Shown piece by piece: positions 24,824 through 37,200 of a stretch of DNA of 64,000 nucleotides (position 1 is the stretch's first letter; each line of letters opens with the position of its first letter). This stretch comes from Silurus meridionalis (Eukaryota; Chordata; Actinopteri; Siluriformes; Siluridae). Location: NCBI RefSeq assembly GCF_014805685.1, contig NC_060885.1:30675132-30739131 (forward strand), given 5' to 3'. The notes under the pieces are model-generated. The model searched no databases and had not been told where the DNA came from. It worked only from the letters and a program-made list of their open reading frames with translations. The position numbers and the translations under genes are program-made.

Positions 24824-27800
24824 CACACCCCCTTGCACCACGCATTTAAATCTTCAAAGCCTAAGGCGTTTTTTTTCTTTTGTCACGACGGGTAAATAAA
24901 GAGGACAGAGAGATGTATTTAACTCAATCTGCATTCTCTGACGTTATGATGAAGCTCTCTCATGATCGAAGACGATGGAGGAGGTGGGACGCTCGATATT
25001 ACTCCCTCAGACAGCACTCAGGATACTAAGCATTCATTTGTTGTTTTTACTGATGATGATGAAGAACTAAGCAAACCTACGTGTAAATATACCTCCTTAG
25101 AACAGACATCTAGCATGGAATTACAAATGAGGCAAACTCTGTGAAGCTTTAATATATAATATAATATAATATAATATAATATAATATAATATAATATAAT
25201 ATAATTGTTTGCTTTCTGCACATTGGTCGAGTTGGTTGAGCCACATCACACCACCTTGTCTTCGATTATTTTCATAACACACACCACTGTGTTAATTCCT
25301 TACACTAGCATTGTTTCTACACATAGGAAAACTAGGTGTTTGTTGGCAGGCCAGGAACATTGCTTTGGGTGCTAAAAGGTTAGAAACTGCCCTGCCTTAC
25401 ACACATTGACTGTAGCAAAGTGAGTAGCAAATTATAAAGAAATATAATTGAAGATAATAAATAATTGTTTAGGCATATATTCTAATTACTTTCAAATAAC
25501 TTTTCCAATCGACTATATAAAAGTTTAATCTGGCGAATCTGGCAAAAAATGGATAATCAGATATGATTGCTTACTCATCTGGTTATAGTCAGTTTTCAAA
25601 TTAAACCCTTCTCTGTTTAACTTCACATTTGCGCCTTATACTGTATTATTTATAATATATATTCCACCTCTCCACTCCTATAACACATTTATTGTGTATG
25701 CTTATGTACATTTACATAAAAACCTTTCTTTCGGCTTCTCCCATTAGGGGTCACCACAGCAGATCATTTACATAGATATTGGATTTATTTATTTATATAC
25801 ATTGCTGTTTGCACTTCTGGTTAGATGCTCACTGCATTTCTTTGGCCCTTGTAGTCAGCATAATGACAATAAAGTTGAATCTAATCTTTCTTTCGGCTTC
25901 TCCCATTAGGGGTCGCCACAGTGGATCATCCGCATGTTTGATTTGGCACAAGTTTTTACGCTGGATGCCCTTCCTAACGCAACCCTCCCCATTTATCCGG
26001 GCTTGGGACCAGCGCTGAGAGTGCACTGGCTTGTGCAACCCTAATGGCTGGGGTTGGTTCCCTGACCGGGGATTGAACCCGGACCGCATCGGTGAGAGCG
26101 CCGCATCCTAACCACTAGACCACCAGGGGACCAAAGTTGAATCTAATCTAATTTAATTTAATCTAAACTTATAATTGAATAACTGCTACATTAAATACAT
26201 AAAAAAAATTTTAATTAAAAAAATATTCAGAATAACATGGGTCATTTCAAAGTATTTTAATCCAAACCAGGAGGATGGATGAGGGACTGTTCCTTTTCCA
26301 GATTTCTTTCCTGTTTTTTTTTTTTGGTTGTTTGTTTAGTTCTGCTCTTTTGTCCACACATCCCTGCTGTTCTCCACTTTCACTCTTCCTGCATTTTTAT
26401 GGCCTCATTACCTCCACCGACCCCCCTGCGACCCCACACGGTCGGCAAGAACACACCGCGACATCACTCCATCAAAATCTCACTTAAATGACGTGGTACA
26501 CTCGTGTTTCAGCGAACTGCACAGGGAAACAGTGTCTAGCCAAAAGGTTCACTGTTACCATGTGGAGATTCCTTGTGGAACTTATACAATCCAAAATTAT
26601 GGTTTTTCTGAGACAAATCCATGTTCCTTTTGTTTATATGCAACAAACTAGGTCATGTAACAGCATGAAGATTCAGTTTGACCAAACGAACATATAAATG
26701 TCCAGATGTTTCACTCTTTCACATAGAACGGCTTTACACACTCTCGGCACCCGGACAGTTGGTTTCTCCAAAAATGTATTTGAAATACTTTGTAATGCCT
26801 CTTGTAAAACTTGCTAAAGGTGTTCTTCACTAGTTGGAAATTTCTTTCTTGAGATCCAGTTCATCCCAGAGCAGTTACTGGGCAGGCAATTCCATGATAT
26901 ATAACACTCCAGATGACTCAAACTTGGACGGACGCTTGGGGTCGATGTCTTGTTGTATGGTGAATACGGTTCCAATGAGCTGCAGTCCAGACGGAATTGC
27001 ATGGTGTTGAGGTATGGAATAGTAGCCATGCTGGTTCAGGATTCCTTTCAATTCCTATGTGTTTTTTCATTATATCTAGTATATCGTTTAGAAATGAAAG
27101 GAACATGCATGCGTTTCAAAAAATCATGAAATGCTAGGTGTTTCCAAACTTTTGGAAATATCATCAAATTATGCAGAAAAAATAAGTGTTTGAACGAGCA
27201 CATTGATTTAAAAATATATTCAAAACCATGTTTATAGATAATTACCCAACACCAATCATCATTAGTCAGCACAAATCAGCTGTAAATATTCAAGGCTCTG
27301 TGAACCATTAATTCACAGCGTTCGTTGGAAGCAAATCGAATTATTCTTAGAAAAAAATGATAAAGAAATTTTACACAAATGCTTCTCAACCTGAAAGCAT
27401 TCACTTTTTTTACCAGTATCGGTGAAAAAATACACGTGTTTCACGTTAATATCAGGATTTCACAAACAAAACAATTTGGATGATTTACTAACCTGGTCAC
27501 AATGTCTACAATGTTTTTTTTGTGTTTTTTTTTTTTAATGACGAATCGTGGAAAAAACGTAGTGAACCCAAACCTGGACGGTTTCCATTGTATGAATAGT
27601 GAGTATGAAAGGGATAGGAGTGTCGTTTATTTTCAATCTTGTAATTGGTTGTTGAATAGTGTGTGAGGCAGGAATGCGACGTGTATGGTCCTGTAATTGC
27701 ATGTTTAATTTGTGGGGTCGTAAAAATCTGGGAGGCATTTTACATTAGGGGAGCAGGTGGCTAGCATTCTGTCTGACAGCTAGAATGAGTCGGAGAAATT

Positions 27801-30800
27801 TATATCCATCTAGCTTTCTTTCATTCTCATTGTTGTGTGTGTGTGTGTGAGAGTGTGTTGTCGTGTTTATCTGTGTTTGTAGACAACAGGGTAGAGCGAA
27901 AAAGAGAGAGCGTTTCCTGATCAAAGACAGGTCACTGTAACGATGAACAAACTGAAGATGGTGTAATCGGAGGTGAGAAGATGAACAGTACACAGTAAAT
28001 TGTATGTTTTTACTAGTGAACAGAAGAGATTGATGAATGAGTCATTTGGAGTGTGTGTTCGAAAGAGGAAAGTGGTACGCCGCAGCGGACACATAAACAC
28101 TGCAGCGTATCGGTATACATTTTATTTTCGTGCATTTGGACAAACGTTTGTGTTTGCGCATTTTTAACCATTACTATCTTTAATACATATTTATAGCAGT
28201 ACAGTAGTCAATGTATTTTATGAGAGATTTTTTAACTGATTACAGGTCACACCACAACAAACTGCTTCATTTCACATTTACATAGTTCAACTATAATCTT
28301 CATTCACTTTTCAGACAATTCAGCTATTAACTACAATCAATTTTCACATCATTCAGCTATAATCTACATGCATTATCCCATGATTCACATATAATCTGCA
28401 TTTTTGTTTCAAACAATGTTCACTTATATATAATAAACCCAGTGTTTGACAGTTAAACTAAACGAATAGCATTCAGAATGTTCAGAAAGACTCGTCTGGC
28501 AGCGTTTATTTTTTTTGATATTTTAGAACTTTGTGTCATTTGTGTATAGAATGCGTTTTAATGAACATATTGCATAAGAAACCATACGTTTATCATGTGT
28601 TTATCACCTCGGCAGCTTCACTGCCTGTGACACTTGTTTTGTATCATTTGGACATTGTGATTTCTGGGAGTCGAGGCTAATGGGGTGTGTTCGCAGTGTC
28701 TCGGTTTTGTTTCGAGTCAGCTCGTTTGCTCTCCCTCCCACCCTCGATCCTGTGTGTTTTAAGCAGGAACATTCATGATATCATTCACTACTTACGTAAG
28801 CTTACGTGAAAAGTTCTGATTGATCACCACCCCATTTTGTTTTGTTTTTTAAATGTTTTTCTTTTGTCTTTTTTTTTTTTTTTACTTATTTTCCTTTTTC
28901 CCTTTTCACAGTTTTAGCATCCAGCTGTCTTTTTTTTGTCTAATGATCTCCTACTGATTAAATGGCTCCAAAATACCAGCGAATTAAAATTTGCATGCTT
29001 TCTGTTTAATATCAGTGTTTGGTGCTATAAGTGTGTGGTGTCTTTAATCTGCTTGATAGATGAGTATTTGAATAGCAATCTCTGCCGGATAAGTCCGAGC
29101 CTGATGGAAATTTGATAAGGTGATGCCAGTGCTTATTCGACTGCTATAATGCTCTATATAAATGTATTGAAAAGTATTGGCAAACAAAGAGGCAAGCAGG
29201 TCTTCGGAGATAGATAAACGAGCTTTTGGCTTTATCTGTTTACGTTTTCTCTTCAGCGCTGTGTGTTTGGTTTTGTTGCGTGTTCGGGCGGCTGCTTTGC
29301 ACTGGACCCGATGAATGTATTATCAGATTGAATCTGGAGACTTCGATTGTTCTTAGGTAGGGGTGAGGTTTAGGGTATTCGTGTCCAAGATATAGGGCTG
29401 CTATAGGTCGGCTTGGTTAATGTACACACCCTAGTGTGTCGGAGGAAAAGGGTTTACATGACATTGCAGGTTGAAGATACAGTAAGGCGCAGTGTTTATA
29501 ATGCATTGAATAGTGCAAAGGGCATGTGATGACATAAGGTTCAGAGTTCAATTCACAGGCTTCAGGGCATAGGGTTTGAGACCCATGACTCATGACTTAC
29601 ATGCAATGCGAAGTATAGCATGTATAAATATATCCAGGGCAGAGAGTTCAGCAAATATAAATATTATTATTAAAGAAATAACAAGAATAAAGGGTACATT
29701 GTATATATGTATAAGGTCCTGGGCAATGTGCGTCACACTCAGTGGTGGACGGAGTACACAAACCATGTACATGAGTTAAAGTCGAGATACACTAGGTAAA
29801 GTATTACTCAAGTAAAAGTGCTCTCTTTAAATGTTCAACAGAAGTATTTATCTAAAAATGTACTTAAGTATCCAAAGCTACTATGATTTATTATGTCTAT
29901 ATATGTTCCGATGTTTCTATTATAATTTCAGTTAGAAGACTTTTTCTTAAAACCTTCTTTTTTAACTACTTCCATAGGTGTTGTGGCAAGTTTGAGTTGA
30001 GTTCCTTCCATCATTTATTCCTCTCTTAATATTCCGCTTGCTGTTGAATTGACACTGAACTGTATGTTGGTGATAAGTAGACAGCATTAAGCGCCAACCA
30101 AAACAAGTTCAAAACAGAGCGCACGCTCGACCCTGATTGGTGGCTTGCTGCGTGTTTGACCGGTTACGTTTTTATCCGCTCATAAATAAAAAGGAACGAC
30201 CAATTTTGCAAAATGTATTTGGGTAAAAAGTGAGATTTTTGAGTTTGAAATGTACTATAAGCCGCTACTTTTTCCCCCACACTTTGAACCCCGCGGCTTA
30301 AACAACGAAGCGGCTAATATATGGATTTTTCCGGGGTTTTCCCCGGTTTTTACAAGATTCAAACCAAAAAACTGAGCCCCATAACATTAGACCAATGAAA
30401 TTGCTGAACGGGTTCAGGTGAACCAATGAAACTCTTTATATTAAATCAGATGCGCTCCCACTGAATCGGGCCGCACCACATCATAAATATGGATGATGTT
30501 CCTCTGACGTTTGACCTGCCGCTCACTCGGACTGTCTACAGGAAATGCGAATCATTCGTCACGTTGAAAACAACCGGGCATGAAAAAACACACTTCACCT
30601 GTGTTCTGAGCTGCACAGCATCGGGAGAAAAGCTTCACCGATGGTGATTTTTAAACGCATGACGATGCCAAAAGAAAAACTCTCGAGAGAAATTGTTGTG
30701 AAAGGAAGGAGGAAGACAGTGAACTTTCTTGAATGACTTTCTTGGTGGGCTACTGTTTAGATATTCAGTGGGTGCGGCTTATATTTGGGTGCGCTTAATA

Positions 30801-31469
30801 GTCCAGACATTGTGGTATACTGTCCTGCGACGTTGGCTAGCCCTCAATTTTTGGGATTTGAAAGGATCTGAATGTCTGTCCCTATGGGATCATGCTTGAA
30901 TTGGGTAGTGTGTGTGTGTGAGTGTGTGTGTGGAACAACTTGTATGTTTGATTTGCTGATTTGTTACTCTGGCAGCCAAAGCATTCTGATTCAGTGTGAG
31001 GTCTCTGAAAATTTTATCGGCTTGATAACATCTTACCTCTCTTCAAAAACCCTGTAGCTTGTTGGCTAGATATTAATATTCTTTTTTAAAGGTCAGATTA
31101 GGATTACAAATTATCATTGACTGTTGGTGTAAATACAGATAGCATTAACTGTGTGGTCTATGTAGTAGCTTAGTGGTTCAGGCGCTGGGTTACTGATCGG
31201 AAGGTCAGTGGTTCAAGTTGAATTATATCACTGTTGGGCCCTTGAGGAAGGCCCTTAACCTTCTGTGCTCCAGGGCTAATTTCGCACTCTGACCACAGCT
31301 TCCTAACGTTGCTGGGATGTGTGAAGAAAGAATTTCAGTGTGCTGTTAAGTATTCTGTTTTTCTATGATAGTTTCTGTAGTTTCTGTAGTTGTGCATCTA
31401 ATAATAGCTGACAGCAATAAACAGGATTGCTGTGGTGGTGTGTTTTCCATGTGGCCTTTCATGTAGTAG

Positions 31470-31523
<54 letters not shown>

Positions 31524-31803
31524 AAAGTCCCATTTACCAACACAAATGGATATTGAATGCCATGTCAGGGATGTAGAGTATTGTCAGATATGATGTGCAC
31601 GCTTCACTGGGGTCTCGGAACAGCACATCTGGGTCCTGCCTGTCAAAACCCTAAATCATACACACCCACCCACCCCCAAACACTCCACCACCCCCTAAAC
31701 ACTCCACCACTCCATCTACCCTAGTGAATTTTTTATTTTTAAATGTCATTTATAGAAGGTTTATAAAATTGCTTATTGTATTATTGTATTTTTATTGTAT
31801 TTT

Positions 31804-31868
<65 letters not shown>

Positions 31869-34159
31869 TTATATTATTATTATTATTATTATTATTAATA
31901 TAAGAAATTTTTATTGGTATGTCCAATAAAAGTAGGTTCACCCTCAGTTTTTGCTTATCACTTATCACCACAGGGTCCGAATCAGACGTGCCATTTCGCA
32001 AAACTCATTTAAACTTTTAACTTTTTTTCTCACCTCTCTCCACGTTTCCTGACTGCACCAGTTCCTCTAACACTCGCTCACTTCACAAATCAGCCTATGA
32101 ATATAACATTGTTTTACACGTAGCGGAATGCGACAGAACAAATCTGTTAATAAGAATTATGCACTCATTAACAGAAATAACAGCATAAAAAATGTCTGGG
32201 AGACGAAGGAGCTGACATCAAAGTTTTTCCTGGGGGTCGGTCTTCGTAGTGTATCCGCCGCACAAGTTTAAAGTGTAAAGTGCAACTCAAGTTTGATACC
32301 TAACAGAACAAATATTACAAGTAGCTAAAATAAAACCTAACAAAATTACAACATGTCTTTGTCTAGAATGTTTCCTGAAATATTGTATCTCTAGCTGTTA
32401 GTTCCTTGACCTTTTGACCTGTTTTATAAAAGTTTCGACACAAAAATAAAAATATAGTTGTAATATAGTAATAATAAGGTTATGAAGACATCTTTGTGAA
32501 ACTATTGAAACTTTGTGAAACAATCTCAGAAAGGTGGTAGCCTAATGGCATTGAACTTAAAGGTCAAGTGTTCTAGCCACACCAAGCTGCCTCCTGGGCC
32601 CTTGAGCAAGGCCCTTAACCCCATAGCTGCTCTTTGTATGAAAGAGATTAGCCGCTGGGGGTGAATGCATCTGTTAAATGCCGTAAATGTAAATCTCCGA
32701 GTGCTTTCATGCGAAAGTTACTTAATGAAGATGAGTCCAAATGCAATGCTTTAAACATGGATTTATTTGAGTTACATTTGGTCTACTATACATATCTATT
32801 TTTTCTATCTGGCTTTGCCCTCCTCTCTGCTTTCGCTCTCATTTCTTCTCTTTTCTCTCTCTCCCTCCTTCCATTTCTCTCCCATTTTACTTTAAGCGCT
32901 TGAGCATGAAGAACACCTCTGATTTGTGTTCACATTTTTGCACCCCTTAAACTCACCTGTCAGAAAAAACTCAGTTTGCGTAAGTGGCTATAGACTGTCA
33001 GAACAAGTATGTGAGTGTGTGAGCGAGATAGGAAGTGTGTGTTTGTGCATATGGTTACAGTCGGTTCGGAGGAAGAAGGTGTGTTCCCTAAAGCCATTAA
33101 AGTTTGATTTTCCCACTCCCACACACTTTGAATAATTCAACCTGTCGTTTCTTTTCTTGTGTCGGCTTCCTGGCATCAGCACTTCCTCATTTACACACTA
33201 ACTTTCCTCCTTCTTTCCCCATCTCATGCTTTCTATTTTTTATTTCTTTTTTGCTCAGGCTGCCAATATGTAGGTTAATACAACGATGAGTTCACTATTC
33301 ATGTCTGGTTAAATTCGCCATGTGCAGGGTATGACCTTTGGCTTGACTTTTCCTGTGCAGGTTTTAGTGGTTTTCAGGCTTAAGTATTGTATTATGAATG
33401 AAATTTTGCTGGAAAATGTTTTAGTAGTGTCTTTCAAATGTACATTTTACCTACTAAAGCTGTAGCTAATTATCAAAAGATTCAACACAGAGCTTGGGAG
33501 AAAAGTTGAAATGGAATTTTCTTAGTCATTCTTATTACATAAGGGTTCAGAACCATGGACAAGGCACTAATGCAGCTGATTATTAATTACATTTAATGCA
33601 GATTGGGTTAAAAGAATGTTATTTCGTATAAAGCCGTGCAATTAAACAGCGCTAAGTTTTCCTCAAATCTAAAATCTATAACATTTGGGAAATCGGAGAG
33701 TGTCTTGTTATTGTCTGTTAAAATGTCTTTGTTAGATGTGACTCAAATATAATTGATGCACTATGACCAAGGTTGCCAGATCTGTATGACAGAAGCAACT
33801 AATTGTCAAGAAGTATTAAAGTAATCTGCGTGTAATTGACAGAGGTTTTTACATTGAGCAGAACATGTTACCAGTCACACCACCCATTTCTTTTTTATGC
33901 ACCACTTGTTTTGCCTTTTCCCATGTGAGCATCGATACTGGAGAGAAGCACATTTTAATTTGACAGAATATAATCTAATTATGCCTAAAAAACCGACACC
34001 TGTCTTTTATTGTGTAAAAAAAAGATTGTTTTTTTTTTTATTCTCAACTTTTCTCTTAAATTTTTCAATTACCCCTAATAGAGTTTTGTGATTTATTCCC
34101 CTATTTACCTGAATCTGTTTTGCTTCTCTCACAGTGAAAGAGATATTTGTGTGTGTATG

Positions 34160-34213
<54 letters not shown>

Positions 34214-37200
34214 GGAAGAGAATGAAAGGAGAGAAAGGTGCGACAGAGCAAAGTCACTGCAAAATGAAATGACACAAACAACAAAGACAGTCTGCACTCT
34301 CCCCATTTCTCAGACTTTCCCTCTATCTCATGCTTTCCATTCTGTCTCAGGGACATGGCTGTTGTGCTGCCAGCATACCTAAACTTTAAACACCCCTTCT
34401 TCAAATATCTGTTTTTCCTGCCATTTGTTGCATTTTCTGGCATCAGCTTTTCTTAATCTAAATACAGAGCCTGTAAAGACATTTACTGAGCAAGTTCATG
34501 TATCTAATATTGTATTATTATAATCCTATAATAATTATAAACACCATATTATGTACTTACTTGTTATTTTTATCTTTAGAAGTTCTCTAGACTTCGGGAT
34601 CAGGGCATGCCTTTGAACATGAGAGAAAGTTGATAGAACCAGGTTAGAACCAAGACCCTGTCCCTGTTGGAATAGCGAAAAGCTATAGAACCTGTGAGCT
34701 ATTATTGGTTTAACAGGAACCATGGGTATGAATTAGGTCGTACTCATTGTTGGACAGGTCCATGTTTGGCTTAGAATCGAAATGTCACAAATGTTTGAAC
34801 TAGATCATGTCACAATTACAGTGGTGAACAGTATGGAGGCAAATGTAATTCGTTACTGTACTTAAGTAGCCTTTTCATGTATCTGTATATTTCCATTTAG
34901 GGAGACTTTTACTTTAATTTCACTACAATTCAAAGTCAAATATCTCACTTTTCCTTTTTATTTATGAGTAAAATTTACAGGTCAAGCTCACAGCAAGCCA
35001 CCAATCAGGGTTGAGCGTGTGCCAGGTTTTGAGCTTGTCTTGATAGCCGCTTGGTGAAATTTTGAGAAATGGTGTAAGAAACTCCTGACTCGAACTTGCC
35101 ACAACACCCATGGCCTTATTTGTGTCATTTTTTTTATGTAGTTGAAAAGAAGGTTTTGGGCTCATGATAATTTTAATAGATATCAATCAGTGTTTGACTC
35201 ATTAATATTTTATTAATAGATTTGTGTGCTAAGAGTAACATTAGAGTCTTTTCACATAATCTGGGTTGATTAAGAAAGATTCTTGTGACAAAAATGATAA
35301 TAGGAACATTATAGCCATGATAAATCATCATACTTTGGATACTTAATTACATTTGATGGCAAATACTTTTGTAATTTTTCTTAAGTGAAAGTTTCAAGGG
35401 AGCACTTTTACTTTTACTGGAGTCATATTTTACCTACCGTATTTCTACTTTTACTCAAGTGGAGCTGGAGGAAGCAGAGCTGAAGATGTGGAGATTTTCT
35501 TTGGGAGTGACGAGGATGGACAGGATTAGAAACGAGTTTATTAAAAAAAAAAAATGTATTAAGTATTGCCTATAGTAAGTTTGTAATGTCTGTGGCAGAA
35601 CTGTTGAAACCGGTCCATAAGGTGAGACTACCAGCCTCCCCCATTTTTGGAATTTCCTAAATTCCTAGATGCTATGATTGAGCTGCATCGATAAGATAAT
35701 GAGAATGTGTTAATGGTATAATGGGACAATTGAGACATTCTTAAAGCATTAGGACATTCTTAAAGCAGAATCTTGACATGCCAATTATTGGTTTCCCATT
35801 CCGTCAAGAGTAATGGGAGTCGTTAATGAGAGTCGTTAAGATGTAACTACCCCAGAGTTGAAGAATAAAGGGAGAGTGTCGAAAAGTATTAGAGGGGTAA
35901 CACTCAGTGAATGTGGGAGTCGATGGGGGGCCCATGGGTGTGACTTTTGTGGTGGATGTGCAAAGAGGTCTTGATCTTTTTGGGGATGGATGAAAGAGAA
36001 GCAAGAAAAATAAGAGACAGGTTGTGTCTAAGACCTCTGTTGAGAGAAATATTTTCAACCTAGACATACAGTAGATGGCCTCCTTCACTCGTCTCCCAAA
36101 CCATCGGTCCAAAATGTGTACCTTTCATCCTCAGAAGTGTGTCCTTTGTTCTTTAGATGCCTGTACATGGTGATTCTGGTCCTGAGGTGTTGCTTTTTCC
36201 GTTTTGCAACATCCTCCTGTGTAGTGGTCGTTTTGTCTTGGCGGGTTTGAGTTGACGTAAACATGGATTGAATATCATTCATGGATAGAGAGTCGTTTAA
36301 AAGAATTTTGGAAAGCATTCAGACTTTCAGGCCGTAAGTAGGCACACATTCACGTATATCCTCAGTGTTCTCCTCCCTACACTCTATTCCACTACTCCTA
36401 CATTCCTTATTCATAACCCACTTTGATGTATAATTGAGCCCTGCTCCATGTCCTTCTTTTCCCTCTTCTCCCCCTCCCTTTCCCCTGGAGAAAATGAAGG
36501 GAAGGGAACAGCATGGAAGACGAACTATAAGTCTGAAAAAAGAATGAGAGAGCAAATTCATTTGAGCACACACACACACACACACACACCAATCGTTTTG
36601 TTAAGCCTAGTTCAGAATGACACTAATTGACCATGTATCAGGATTTCTGTCTCCACTGGGCGTCAGAAACGATGACTAACACCTCAAACACTCTCCAGGT
36701 GAAGCAGGTTGTATGTATAAATGGGGTATAGGAGGGAAGTGAAACACAGCCGTCTCAGTAGCTTTTTTTCCAGTTTTTATGGTCCGTGCTAAGGTTAACA
36801 TGCAGAACGCCAAAGGAGTTTCATGCTCAAGCTGAGATAACAGCGTATCCCTGGTACACACAGAAGAACAGATCTCGACAAAGCGATATGACGAGAGAAG
36901 GACATATAGAGAACATGCTAAGACGTGTGAAAAGAAGCAGAAAAATAGGTGAGAAGAAACGAAGAAATATGAGCAGTCCAAATGCAATGGGAGATGAGAA
37001 GTGAGGCAGAAATAGAATGAGATAGATGCAGAGATAATAAGAGGGAGAGAAAGTGACAAGGAATGAAGAAAGGACAGAGACAAACTATAGATATAGACAG
37101 ACAAAGCAATTGGGGCTTTCACATTAGATTTACAAGCAAACTAAGAGTGCAGAGATGAGAAAAAAAACCTCATCTTGGTAATCTAATCTCAAAATTGAGA

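Noticed and set aside
26050..26132. A possible functional tRNA-Glu gene
   Set aside because: It is fused to a SINE body and RTE-type tail and lies inside a 17-bp target duplication, so it is the head of a retroposon; its stems also carry changes.
35804..36318. Overlapping minus-strand frames near 36 kb
   Set aside because: They look like a decayed retroelement at best. I cannot name a family, so no gene is called.
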